Assembly: GCA_030916965.1 (NCBI GenBank)
Contig: JAUPVQ010000005.1
Location: 1 to 50,581, forward strand
DNA from: Patescibacteria group bacterium
Lineage (GTDB): Bacteria > Patescibacteriota > Minisyncoccia > Phycocordibacterales > UBA9973
Length of the DNA: 50,581 nucleotides
Direction: 5' to 3'
Position numbers and translations under genes: made by a program. A model generated the notes under the pieces. It did not search any database. It was not told the origin of the DNA and was given only the letters and a program-made list of their open reading frames with translations. Position 1 is the first letter of the stretch. Each line of letters begins with the position of its first letter. Below are positions 1-9,513 of this stretch, piece by piece.

Positions 1-13
1 TTGTTTATATTGT

Positions 14-214
14 TTATTTAGCGATAAATGGCAATAGGCCCATGAATCGTGAACGCTTGATTGCCTCGGCTACCTTGCGTTGATTTTTAGAAGTTGTGTT
101 TGTCTTCTTGCGACCCATCATGCGAGCATTTGGGGCAATAAACTTTTTCAGCAATTCTATATCTTTGTAATCAATATATTTTATATTGTTTGAAGAGAAA
201 TAATCTTGTTTCAT
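14..214 (-). CDS. rpsR: 30S ribosomal protein S18
   Basis: ORF product (…YKDIELLKKFIAPNARMMGRKKTNTTSKNQRKVAEAIKRSRFMGLLPF) matches S18; follows ssb and rpsF in canonical order. Confidence 0.95.
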   Translation of the reverse strand: MKQDYFSSNNIKYIDYKDIELLKKFIAPNARMMGRKKTNTTSKNQRKVAEAIKRSRFMGLLPFIAK

Positions 215-236
215 AAATTTTTAATAATTTTAATAA

Positions 237-692
237 TTAGAATGGAATATCTTCTGATGCGATTTCATCTTGAGGATAATCTATTGTATCAAGCCCACTA
301 TCATCTTGTTCGTTTGATTTAGCAGGTGCTTGTGTTGGGGCTCCTCCTGTACGTGGTGCATTGCCTGTAGATCCAAATTGGACTCGATCTGCAACAACCT
401 CTGTACGATACTTCTTTGTGCCAGTTGTGGCATCATCCCAGCTACGTGTCTGCATGCGGCCCTCTATCATTACTTGGCTACCCTTTTTCATATATTGGGC
501 AACTGTTTCTGCTTGGCGACCAAATACTACAACATTGTGATAATCTGCTGCTTCCTGTTTGGCACCATTTTGGTCCTTCCAAACACGATTTGTAGCCACA
601 GAGAAGCTACACACTTTGATACCAGATGGTAATGCTTTCAACTCAGGATCCCGAGTTAGATTACCTATGATTAATGCTTTGTTTAAGTACAT
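237..692 (-). CDS. ssb: single-stranded DNA-binding protein
   Basis: OB-fold SSB sequence with acidic C-terminal tail …DEIASEDIPF; between rpsF and rpsR. Confidence 0.95.
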   Translation of the reverse strand: MYLNKALIIGNLTRDPELKALPSGIKVCSFSVATNRVWKDQNGAKQEAADYHNVVVFGRQAETVAQYMKKGSQVMIEGRMQTRSWDDATTGTKKYRTEVVADRVQFGSTGNAPRTGGAPTQAPAKSNEQDDSGLDTIDYPQDEIASEDIPF

Positions 693-722
693 ATATAATA
701 TAGGATTAATTTATTAATACCT

Positions 723-1202
723 TTATTCTACCACAAGAGCATCGATATCTTTGTCGATAGTCTCTTCGTTTATTGGTCCTGCTTCTGCCTCCACAGCTTT
801 TGCAGTACGGCGCTTTGCACCTGCACCACCTTCAGTTTTTGTGTATGCACGCTTTGGAGCCATTGTGCTCTCTCGAACTGTCTTTATAAGAAGGAATCGG
901 ATTATTGATTCGTTCTTATCAAGCATTTCTTTTACCTTTAGAATATTTTCTGTTGGGATTTCGAATTTCACCCATCCAAAATAACCTGTAGTAAACTTTG
1001 CTTTTTTGTTAAGGATTGTACGAGACATCTCGTAAGCAAGCTCAATCATCTTTGGATATTCATCAGAAATGAATTGTGCTCCATTCCCTGACAACATATC
1101 CTTCAACACTGTAACTTCACCTCCTACATTCTCTTCCGCAATAGTTGGCACCAAAAGGTATCCAACCTCATATACGGTCATTTTTGCTTCTTTTTCTTCC
1201 AT
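723..1202 (-). CDS. rpsF: 30S ribosomal protein S6, with C-terminal extension; MTVYEVGYLL… may be the true start
   Basis: S6-like core plus rpsF-ssb-rpsR synteny. Confidence 0.9.
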   Translation of the reverse strand: MEEKEAKMTVYEVGYLLVPTIAEENVGGEVTVLKDMLSGNGAQFISDEYPKMIELAYEMSRTILNKKAKFTTGYFGWVKFEIPTENILKVKEMLDKNESIIRFLLIKTVRESTMAPKRAYTKTEGGAGAKRRTAKAVEAEAGPINEETIDKDIDALVVE

Positions 1203-1337
1203 AAAACGTTATTTTTTAAATTTTAATAATACATCTCGCTATGGACCTAAGTGATACGCTTTCAGGAGCGCATCAAACGAGACTTGCCTATATTAGCAGA
1301 AATAAGGCCACATGTCAAAGTGACTATTGATTCTGGG

Positions 1338-2180
1338 TTATTTTATGGTGAATTTACTGGAAACTGCGTAAAAACTATCCGTGAAAGGAGTATCTTTCGT
1401 AGTATTGGTAAATACATTATTTTTTATAGGAATAGGGGTAGAGTTACCCATTGGTATATGAGTACTATCCATTATAGGATAATAAACAGAAAATTGATAT
1501 TTATTAGTAAAAGATTTACTTTTTGGATTTAAAGCTACCCCGAACAACTTACGTGCTGGCAAGGTAAATGTTGCTGAACCAGTATTTTTTGTCTTAAGTC
1601 TATAGTTTACAACTGGGGTATTATTAATAGTACCACCATTTGAATCGACTGTTGATATACCTATTATAACTTCCGCATCACTAGGAATGTTTCTAGTATT
1701 CCATTTTACCTTTACGGTATCGCCCGGCTTAAAAGTATCCCTGCTCGTTGGAGAAATTACTTCAATCTCAGGCCCAGTACATTTTTTTGCACATGGAGTT
1801 ACCTTAAATTTTTTCGAGCTACTATTCTTCCCCGCCACACCATTTAAGGACGTAACTGAAATATCAAACTTATTGTTTAAAAATTGACTTGGTAAATCAT
1901 TTAGCAAATAAAAACTTGCTGAGCCAGTATTCTTTGCATACGCTTGAGCCCCAAACCCCGCACTTCCTGTGGTAGTATTTGTGTTAAGCCCTATTACAAC
2001 AGTCTCATCGGAAGGAACCCCAACACTACTCCATTTGACTGTTATTTTATCCCCAAGCCTAATCGTCTTGCTATCCATTGGGGAAAGGATTGTAATACTA
2101 GGAACTGGGTCCGCGTTTACTTTTTGTGCCCCTAAACCAAAAACCAATATAAAAGACAGAAGAGTGAAAAGTTTTTTCAT
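1338..2180 (-). CDS. secreted protein with two Ig-like (Kre9/KNH-type) repeats
   Basis: N-terminal signal peptide; repeated 'ITVLSPxxxxTxxxGDxVxVKWxxxxxPSDxxVxIG' modules. Confidence 0.6.
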   Translation of the reverse strand: MKKLFTLLSFILVFGLGAQKVNADPVPSITILSPMDSKTIRLGDKITVKWSSVGVPSDETVVIGLNTNTTTGSAGFGAQAYAKNTGSASFYLLNDLPSQFLNNKFDISVTSLNGVAGKNSSSKKFKVTPCAKKCTGPEIEVISPTSRDTFKPGDTVKVKWNTRNIPSDAEVIIGISTVDSNGGTINNTPVVNYRLKTKNTGSATFTLPARKLFGVALNPKSKSFTNKYQFSVYYPIMDSTHIPMGNSTPIPIKNNVFTNTTKDTPFTDSFYAVSSKFTIK

Positions 2181-2247
2181 AATTATTCTACTTTATTAAT
2201 ATGAATATATTGTACCATTTTAAATTTAAAAGGCTAAAAAAATTTTC

Positions 2248-3762
2248 TTATTTTTTTAAAACACAATCTGGTAAATGTTCTAGGACGTCTATTGCATGAG
2301 ATGCATCACTTACGCTATCTACTTTACCAAATCTTATTTTCATATATTCAACATTTTCAATCATTCTTTTTATAGCACTTTGAACAATTTTTTTCGTATT
2401 AGGATCTAGTTCAAAATCATTTGGCAATTCAGTAAATGGAAGTAACTCGTGTGATAGATCATGAATCAAGTCCATAATTTCATTCTTTTTTTCTGGAATT
2501 TTTGTTTCCATAAGTCTTTTTTCAAGCATTTGTGTAGCTAAAGCCAAATGTTCATTTAATTTAATAGAATCCTTTGAATACAAATCATACATCGTCAAGG
2601 CATGTAAAGTATGTGCTCCCTCGCATGCAGTATTGTGTGTTTTTAGGGTCTCAGCTTGTTTTTCCATTTGCTTCAAAGTAAATTTTTCTTCTCTTGATGT
2701 AGTTGTATCAAATGTGAAGTCAAGCCTTTTTTGGTTTATATTATTTAATTCTTCCAAAGTAACAGGATTACCAACATTACTTCCCATAGTAAAATTTGTT
2801 TTAATTTCCCTTTTTTCAAGCTCTAGTAAAGTTGAAGTAATCCATTCAACTTCGTTTGGATTTAAATATGAGCCAAATCTAGATATTACTAAGTTATTTG
2901 GATTTTTAGCATCGCATTCATAGTGTGCTGGATTACTAATATCATTTATTATTTTATTTACCAATTCTTCACCTTCGCCACCTTCTTTTATAAATTGATC
3001 ATATGCTCCTGAGCGCAATAATGCGTAAGCTGTGCTTCCTAGGTGATATTCTCTTGTTTCTTTGCGTGTATGTTTAATATATTCTTTGTATTTTTTTTCT
3101 TCTTTTATTAATTTATCACCTTCTACCCAATTACGGTATATTCTCAGATAATCTTCAAACCCACCTTTAGCCATAAAAGATCCCTCTTTTTCCAATGAGT
3201 CGTAATCTGATTTTATTTTTTCAATGGCTTTTGCTTTTTGTTCATCATTGTACAAATGTAAATTTTTGTCTGCAAGAAATCCTTCAAAAGACATTTTGGG
3301 TGATTCCTCATAATAAATAGAATCCCCTGTTTTACCCATTAGTTCTAAAAAATCTTTTGTGTTAAATTTTGGATTATCTCCTAATGCAAGTATTTCATGA
3401 TCATGGGAGTAAATTTTCTTATATTTTTCGTATCTATCATTGTAATGTTTTTCTATATCTTTAGGAATTTGCTTTATTACATCATCTCTTAGTGTATTTA
3501 TTGTTTTTTCAATACGCTCTTTACTTATAAAAGTTTCAAATTCTTTTGTTTTTTCTTCTACTTTTTTATCATTAAAATGGCCCATAGTATCAGGACTAAT
3601 TTCTTTAGGTTTAATTGCTTCTGTATGAATAGCAGGGGGATTTAAGTCTTGATTAGAAATTTGTTTATTGTCACCCGTCTTACTTGGGATAGATCCAATC
3701 ACGAGAGCTCCGGCTATCTCTAAACCTTTTTTTAAATTTTTCTTGAAAAAATTATTGTCCAT
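2248..3762 (-). CDS. hypothetical charged protein
   Basis: 504-aa ORF, no family recognised. Confidence 0.6.
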   Translation of the reverse strand: MDNNFFKKNLKKGLEIAGALVIGSIPSKTGDNKQISNQDLNPPAIHTEAIKPKEISPDTMGHFNDKKVEEKTKEFETFISKERIEKTINTLRDDVIKQIPKDIEKHYNDRYEKYKKIYSHDHEILALGDNPKFNTKDFLELMGKTGDSIYYEESPKMSFEGFLADKNLHLYNDEQKAKAIEKIKSDYDSLEKEGSFMAKGGFEDYLRIYRNWVEGDKLIKEEKKYKEYIKHTRKETREYHLGSTAYALLRSGAYDQFIKEGGEGEELVNKIINDISNPAHYECDAKNPNNLVISRFGSYLNPNEVEWITSTLLELEKREIKTNFTMGSNVGNPVTLEELNNINQKRLDFTFDTTTSREEKFTLKQMEKQAETLKTHNTACEGAHTLHALTMYDLYSKDSIKLNEHLALATQMLEKRLMETKIPEKKNEIMDLIHDLSHELLPFTELPNDFELDPNTKKIVQSAIKRMIENVEYMKIRFGKVDSVSDASHAIDVLEHLPDCVLKK

Positions 3763-3763
3763 A

Positions 3764-4606
3764 TTATTTTAAATTGAAAACTCTTTTCGCATTTACTACG
3801 AGCTGATTGGCAACTTCGTCGATTGGCAAACCTTTGATTTCAGCGATTTTTTTGACGACTTCTATTACATATACTGGCTCATTTCTCTTGCCACGATATG
3901 GTATAGGGGTTATGTATGGCGAATCAGTTTCCGACATAATCATATCAAGCGGTGTTTGGCGGACAACTTCATCATAATCATGAGTAAATGTAATCACTCC
4001 TGTAAAAGATAATGTGAAGCCGAAATCTACAAACCCTTTCGCATCTTCGAGACTTCCTGCAAAGAAATGCACATCCCCTAAAACCCTCGCATGCTCTTTC
4101 AAAATTTCCAACGCGTCGCTGTATGCATTGAGAGTTTTATCTTCAGGGTTATTGCGAATATGTAGCATCAATGGCTTGTTATATTCATTTGCGAGATTTA
4201 TCTGCTCTATGAAAGCTTGCTTCTGCTTAGCAATTGTTTCCTCTGTACAACGATAGTAATCTAGCCCGCATTCCCCTATTGCTACAACCTTTGGATCGAC
4301 AATTAATTTTTTGTAATTTTCGTAATCAAAAACTTCGCCACGGCTTGTAAAAGCCTTGCCTTCCTCCCCAAGTTCTTTCGTATCGTGATACGATGCGCCA
4401 GTATGTATCGGATGCAATCCAATAATCGCATATACACCATCATATTTATTTGCCATCTCCACTGCAAATCGTGATGTATCTATCTGCGTGCCGACATTGA
4501 TCACAGCAACGCCTGCATCGAGCGCACGCATAATAACAGCATCTCGATCCTCCTCGAATGCCTTGAAATTTGTATGTGAATGTATATCTATGTATTTGAA
4601 ATTCAT
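3764..4606 (-). CDS. tatD: TatD-family metal-dependent hydrolase
   Basis: YIDIHSHTNF…, IGECGLDYYR, ETDSPYITP motifs. Confidence 0.9.
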   Translation of the reverse strand: MNFKYIDIHSHTNFKAFEEDRDAVIMRALDAGVAVINVGTQIDTSRFAVEMANKYDGVYAIIGLHPIHTGASYHDTKELGEEGKAFTSRGEVFDYENYKKLIVDPKVVAIGECGLDYYRCTEETIAKQKQAFIEQINLANEYNKPLMLHIRNNPEDKTLNAYSDALEILKEHARVLGDVHFFAGSLEDAKGFVDFGFTLSFTGVITFTHDYDEVVRQTPLDMIMSETDSPYITPIPYRGKRNEPVYVIEVVKKIAEIKGLPIDEVANQLVVNAKRVFNLK

Positions 4607-4618
4607 AAATTTTTTGAC

Positions 4619-4713
4619 TTCCTCCCCTCCTTACCAAGGAGGGAAATGAGGGGGGTTCCCCGAATTAATTAAGAACCTCTCCCCTGACCCCTCTCCTTGT
4701 TAAGGAGAGGGGG
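4619..4713. repeat. two-module palindromic repeat (copy A); its right half is the left terminal inverted repeat of the DUF559 element
   Basis: Hairpins CCCTCCTT-ACC-AAGGAGGG (4625-4643) and CCCCTCTCCTT-GTT-AAGGAGAGGGG (4688-4712) joined by inverted GGTTC…AATTAATT…AAGAACC linkers. Confidence 0.85.
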
Positions 4714-5059
4714 AATCCAATTCCCTCATAATTTTATCTACCACTCCATCTATATTAGCATTTACTTCATTATTCCAAAAACGCAAAACCCTGATACCTA
4801 GATTGTTTAAAAATTTAGTTCTTTCTTTGTCATACTCTTTATTTTCAATATGTTGTGAGCCATCAATTTCAATCGCTAACTTTTTTATTGAACAATAAAA
4901 ATCCAAAACATACGGTCCAACAGAATATTGCCTTTTAAATTTATACCCCGTCTGTCCCCTCCTTAATCTTGCCCACAAAATAATTTCTTGGAGAGTTTGA
5001 TTCCTCCTTAAAAATAAACGTTTGCCTAAATTCTTAGATTTGTTGTACAAAATTGTCAT
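4700..5059 (-). CDS. DUF559 / Vsr-like endonuclease domain protein
   Basis: LRRNQTLQEIILWARLRRGQTGYKFKRQYSVGPYVLDFYCSIKKLAIEIDGSQH… is the typical DUF559 signature; the stop codon lies in the repeat hairpin loop. Confidence 0.85.
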   Translation of the reverse strand: MTILYNKSKNLGKRLFLRRNQTLQEIILWARLRRGQTGYKFKRQYSVGPYVLDFYCSIKKLAIEIDGSQHIENKEYDKERTKFLNNLGIRVLRFWNNEVNANIDGVVDKIMRELDSPSP

Positions 5060-5070
5060 ATTAGCATTTC

Positions 5071-5115
5071 CTCCTCTCCTTAATAAGGAGAGGACTGAGG
5101 AGAGGTTCTTAATTT
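5071..5115. repeat. single-module palindromic repeat (copy B), right terminal inverted repeat
   Basis: CCTCTCCTT-AAT-AAGGAGAGG hairpin (5073-5093) followed by ACTGAGGAGAGGTTCTTAATTT. Confidence 0.85.
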
Positions 5116-5125
5116 AAAATCCATA

Positions 5126-5596
5126 TTAATCCGTGACAACAAAATCAACCCATTTATACGGCGAAGCTTTTGGGTCTATCTCCTTTAATTTTTTACTGGT
5201 TATATAACACACCTTGTCCATCCCATATTTATCACCTGAATGGACATCTCCGTCTATGTCACGAATAACTTCAAAAGTAATATATGGAAGAGTAACATCT
5301 TTTCCATCAAGTTTTTCACAAATGATTCTATTGTTATAATTTCTATAAATAATGAAAGCAGGCATACTTAAAAGTAAAACAAGGCAAACTATATAATAAA
5401 TTTTCTTAGAATTTTGCCGACGTGTAATAAAAATTATAAATGTAAATACCAAAAAAGATACAAGTATTACCCCTCCTACTCCTAAACGAGACGGTATGGG
5501 TACCACCTCCCACAGCAGAAAAGACATGACTGTTGGGAGAATTGCAATAAAGGCACTATACAGAAAATCTTTTATGATTGGAATTATATTTTGCAT
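5126..5596 (-). CDS. hypothetical membrane protein
   Basis: Three hydrophobic segments; no family recognised. Confidence 0.5.
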   Translation of the reverse strand: MQNIIPIIKDFLYSAFIAILPTVMSFLLWEVVPIPSRLGVGGVILVSFLVFTFIIFITRRQNSKKIYYIVCLVLLLSMPAFIIYRNYNNRIICEKLDGKDVTLPYITFEVIRDIDGDVHSGDKYGMDKVCYITSKKLKEIDPKASPYKWVDFVVTD

Positions 5597-5598
5597 AT

Positions 5599-7149
5599 TT
5601 AATCTTTTCTTAAAAACAAAGGTTCTGTTGGTTTTTTGTTTTCTTTTATCAGATTTAAAATCTTTTCTGATGTTTCTGGAATAATAGGAAGTAGCATTTC
5701 AGCAATACCATGGAGACGCACGACAAGATCCTTAATTAAACTTTTACCTTTTTCTAAATCAACTTTAACAACTTTAAAAGGTTCTGTAGATTGAATAATT
5801 TTATCTACATTTTGAATTTCATTCCAAATAAAATCTGTTGCATGTTTTATTTCAAATTTTTCAAGATAATCAAAGCAAGCTTTTTGCATAGAATTTGTAA
5901 AAGTCTCAGGGCATCCATCCAAATATTTTTCTGAAAGTGTTAGGATACGCGAAGTTAAATTACCTAATCCATTTGCTAGTCCAGAATTATATGCATCTTT
6001 GAATCGCTCTATTGTGAACGGTGAATCTTCAAAATTGCTTACTTCTCGGAGGAGGAAATAGCGAAGTGCATCTGTACCATACTCAGCCACTATATCGCTC
6101 GGGTCTACTACGTTCCCTAGTGTTTTACTCATTTTAAGGCCTCCATCTGCTGTTATAAAGCCATTTACCACGATTTGATGGGAGTTCGGTACATCGGCTG
6201 CCATAAGCATGGCTTGCCACATAGCACTCTGGAAGCGTGTATTGTCCTTACCACAGTATTGCGTCGGATTGCCATTGACCCAGTATTTCTCAAAGAGAGA
6301 TTGCATTTCCCCTCCTCCTTTATAAGGGGGAGGCTGGGTGGGGGTTCCTAAATTAAGAACCTCTCCCCGGCCCTCTCCTTGGTAAGGAGAGGGGGCACCC
6401 TCTGGCCAGCCTAAGGTAGAAATATAATTTGTAAGCGCATCAAACCATACATACATAACTTGCTCCTCATCGCCGGGCACAGGTATCCCCCACGGCATTT
6501 TGGATTTGAGTCGTGAGATCGAGAAGTCTTGCAAGCCATTCTCGACAAAAGAAATAATTTCATTAAAACGAAATTCTGGAATTACAAAGGTAGGATTATT
6601 TTTGTAGAATTCCAAAAGCTTATCTTGGAATGCAGAATACTTAAAGAAGTAATTTTCTTCTTTGATAATTTGCAAATCAATACCTGGATGATCCGGGCAC
6701 TGCCCTTGCTCGTTGAGTTCGCTGTCCGTCTTTTCACTTTCACACCCTACACAATATTTTGCTTCGTAGGTTTTCTTGTAAATATATCCATTGTCGTATA
6801 CACGTTTCCAGAATTCTTGGGCAGCTTGCTCGTGATTACTATCTGTAGTACGAATAAAGTGTATATCATCGCTTACACCAAACATCTTGATTTGATTTTT
6901 AAATGTAGCAAAACCAGCATCTACAAACTCTTGTGCTGTTAATCCATTTGCATTTGCCTTCTCGTAAATTTTTGTGCCATGCTCATCGGTCCCAGTATTG
7001 AAATAAACATCAAAGCCAACGAGCTTTTTGTACCGAGCGATTACGTCGGCACGTACGAACTCCAATGCATGCCCCATATGAAGTGGCGCATTTACATATG
7101 GTAATGTTGTAGTTAGATAAAAAGGTTTTCCAGTATTTTCATTATTCAT
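5599..7149 (-). CDS. metG: methionyl-tRNA synthetase carrying a repeat-encoded insert
   Basis: TTLPYVNAPLHMGHALEF, CVGCESEKTDSEL, KMSKTLGNVVDP motifs; insert GAPSPYQGEGRGEVLNLGTPTQPPPYKGGGEMQ between LGWPE and FEKYW. Confidence 0.95.
   Translation of the reverse strand: MNNENTGKPFYLTTTLPYVNAPLHMGHALEFVRADVIARYKKLVGFDVYFNTGTDEHGTKIYEKANANGLTAQEFVDAGFATFKNQIKMFGVSDDIHFIRTTDSNHEQAAQEFWKRVYDNGYIYKKTYEAKYCVGCESEKTDSELNEQGQCPDHPGIDLQIIKEENYFFKYSAFQDKLLEFYKNNPTFVIPEFRFNEIISFVENGLQDFSISRLKSKMPWGIPVPGDEEQVMYVWFDALTNYISTLGWPEGAPSPYQGEGRGEVLNLGTPTQPPPYKGGGEMQSLFEKYWVNGNPTQYCGKDNTRFQSAMWQAMLMAADVPNSHQIVVNGFITADGGLKMSKTLGNVVDPSDIVAEYGTDALRYFLLREVSNFEDSPFTIERFKDAYNSGLANGLGNLTSRILTLSEKYLDGCPETFTNSMQKACFDYLEKFEIKHATDFIWNEIQNVDKIIQSTEPFKVVKVDLEKGKSLIKDLVVRLHGIAEMLLPIIPETSEKILNLIKENKKPTEPLFLRKD
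6309..6396. repeat. two-module palindromic repeat (copy C) inside metG
   Basis: Hairpins CCTCCTCCTT-TAT-AAGGGGGAGG (6311-6333) and CCCTCTCCTT-GGT-AAGGAGAGGG (6371-6393), linker …GGGGGTTCCTAAATTAAGAACCTCTCCCC…. Confidence 0.85.
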
Positions 7150-7152
7150 AAA

Positions 7153-8220
7153 TTAATTTGCCCGCGCAGTTATCTTTTTCTTTTCTCTGTCGTCTAGGAA
7201 TTCCAGCAACAACACAGCAACTGGTATAGCAAGTACTACTCCCCAAAATCCTGCAAGTGTATAACCGATTAGTAATGATAGTATCACAACTAATTGTGAT
7301 ATTCCTACAACCTTTTTTACAATCAGTGGATATATTAAGTACGCTTCAAATTGATGGATAACAAAGTACAATATTCCCACCATAAATGCGAGGCTTACTC
7401 CCCCTCCGAGATATCCAAATAACATAGCAGGGATAACAGCAAGTAGTATACCAAATGGCACAAGCTCCAAACATGCAGTTAACAATGCCACAACAAGCGC
7501 ATACTTTACTCCCAGAATGACCAAACCTAAATATGTCAGGAGTCCTACAATCACACCAAGTAACATCTGCCCCTGCATCCATAGTCCAATCTTGTGCTCA
7601 GTGCGTAGCCACAGATCTATCACATACTCTTCATGTTTGTCCGGCACAACAATACGCAAGAAATTCTCTATACCCTTTTCTTTAACAGAAAGGTAAAACG
7701 AAATAATTACAATAAGTACCAAGTTCAATATTCCACCAAAAGCTGTACTAAATATTGTGAGGAATCCTCCAGAGAAGCTCCCTGTAAGTCCTTGTGTACT
7801 TTTGATAACTTCGCCAAGTGAAGCATTGTGGGAAATTGTACTTACGACTCCTTTTGCCCCAGTAATAGTATTGGATTGGAAAGAATTGAGTATACTACCC
7901 TCTGGAATATATTTTGCAGATTGATCAACAAGTGCAGACATTTCCTCAAGGAATACTGGTACAAATACACTAAAGAGTCCTACTACAATCCCAAAAGATA
8001 CAAGGTAGATCAAGAATACTGCAATTGCGCGATTTTTTATAAAAGGCTTCATCTTTTTTACGCCAGACTCTATAAATGAGGCGATTACAATCGCAGTTAG
8101 AACGACAAGCACAATATCACGCAATTTTATAAGGGCAAAGATAGAAATGACAATAACAGCCACGCGAACAAGCGTACCAGTCGATATGGAGATTGTAGTA
8201 TTTTTGGGACTATCATTCAT
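7153..8220 (-). CDS. AI-2E family transporter / PerM-like membrane protein
   Basis: Multi-TM protein with VLTAIVIASFIESGVKKM and C-terminal GYTLAGFWGVVLAIPVAVLLLEFL. Confidence 0.85.
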   Translation of the reverse strand: MNDSPKNTTISISTGTLVRVAVIVISIFALIKLRDIVLVVLTAIVIASFIESGVKKMKPFIKNRAIAVFLIYLVSFGIVVGLFSVFVPVFLEEMSALVDQSAKYIPEGSILNSFQSNTITGAKGVVSTISHNASLGEVIKSTQGLTGSFSGGFLTIFSTAFGGILNLVLIVIISFYLSVKEKGIENFLRIVVPDKHEEYVIDLWLRTEHKIGLWMQGQMLLGVIVGLLTYLGLVILGVKYALVVALLTACLELVPFGILLAVIPAMLFGYLGGGVSLAFMVGILYFVIHQFEAYLIYPLIVKKVVGISQLVVILSLLIGYTLAGFWGVVLAIPVAVLLLEFLDDREKKKITARAN

Positions 8221-8241
8221 ATTATAATAATATCACACAAA

Positions 8242-9513
8242 CTAAAATTCTAGTATTTTCTCAAATTTCATTTTATCTTTAAAAGGCCCAATGATTGTAA
8301 GGTTCAAATTCTTTTTGATAAATATTTTGCGTGCCATATTGCGTATATCAACAGCGGTGACCTTGTTGAGCTCTTTGGCTTTTTCCTCGATAGTCTTCAT
8401 TTCCTTTTTCAAAATCTCTTGCCCCCCGTAGAAATTGGCTATATCATCCGTCGCTTCAAGCGATAGTTTGGAGTTCCCTATGATAAATGATTTTACTTTT
8501 GCCAATTCTTTTTCACTTACTAATTCCTCTGTAAGTTTTTTACATTCTTTCAAAATTTCTTTTATTACTTCCTCGGCTCTTGCATTTGTAACTCCAGCAG
8601 AGATCTGGAATGCTCCATGATCAAGACTTGTGTCATTACCTGCGCGCACATAGTACGCTACTCCCATATCTTCACGTAATTTTATAAATAATCTAGAGCT
8701 CATACCCATACCAAGTATTCCTCCGAGTAATGACAGTGTGGAATTCTTTTTATCGAACATATCAAAGCTCCTCACCCCTAGCACGAAGTGGGTTTGATCG
8801 CTATCTTTGTATTTCAACAAAACGGCAGGACTCTTTTGGGTACTGATTGTTTTTTTCTTTTTGCCTTTTGCTCCTGTGTGGACTTCTTTGAAATGTTTTT
8901 TAGCTTCATTTAAAACTTGCTTTGTGTCGATATTCCCAGCCACAACAATCGTTGTTGCACTTGCTACATAGTGTTCTTTTTTATATTTCACAAAGTCATC
9001 CCTCTTCATTCCCCTCACATTTTCGCGTGTACCTGCAATATTTCTACCGGCAGGTTGATCACCATATAGCAACTCTTGGAATAAATCTTGCACATGACGA
9101 TGTGGCATATCTTCATACATATTTATCTCTTCTACTATTACACCCTTCTCCTTCTCCATTTCAGTTTCAGGAAAAGTGGAGTTTAAATAAATATCCGAAA
9201 TAATTTCAAAAATCTTTTTGAAATGTTTGCTGTCCGCTTTTGCATAGTAGCCTGTCAATTCATGATCAGTAAAAGCGTTGTATTGGCAACCTAGAGCATC
9301 AAGTTCGTGTGATATAGCTTGTGCGCTCGGCCGAGCAACTGTACCCTTGAAGCACATATGCTCTAGGAAGTGTGATATTCCACCCACCTTTTTATCCTCA
9401 TAGTCACTCCCCGTCCCCACCAATACAAGCACAGTGACAGTAGGATTGTCCTTCATAGGCACAGTCACAATCCGCAAGCCATTTGGTAATGTTGTCTTCT
9501 TAGGTTTTTGCAT
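8242..9513 (-). CDS. M16-family zinc peptidase
   Basis: HFLEHMCFKGT (HxxEH) and downstream E motif; full-length M16 fold. Confidence 0.9.
   Translation of the reverse strand: MQKPKKTTLPNGLRIVTVPMKDNPTVTVLVLVGTGSDYEDKKVGGISHFLEHMCFKGTVARPSAQAISHELDALGCQYNAFTDHELTGYYAKADSKHFKKIFEIISDIYLNSTFPETEMEKEKGVIVEEINMYEDMPHRHVQDLFQELLYGDQPAGRNIAGTRENVRGMKRDDFVKYKKEHYVASATTIVVAGNIDTKQVLNEAKKHFKEVHTGAKGKKKKTISTQKSPAVLLKYKDSDQTHFVLGVRSFDMFDKKNSTLSLLGGILGMGMSSRLFIKLREDMGVAYYVRAGNDTSLDHGAFQISAGVTNARAEEVIKEILKECKKLTEELVSEKELAKVKSFIIGNSKLSLEATDDIANFYGGQEILKKEMKTIEEKAKELNKVTAVDIRNMARKIFIKKNLNLTIIGPFKDKMKFEKILEF

Larger units (their letters stand above)
4667..5115 (-). mobile_element. putative small mobile element: DUF559 endonuclease gene flanked by ~45-bp terminal inverted repeats
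   Basis: 4667-4712 (reverse complement) and 5072-5115 are near-identical: CCTCTCCTTNNNAAGGAGAGG…GGAGAGGTTCTTAATT. Confidence 0.55.

Noticed and set aside
1251-1532. + strand ORF of 93 aa
   Set aside because: Lies antisense to the signal-peptide protein 1338-2180; composition is not protein-like, no motif
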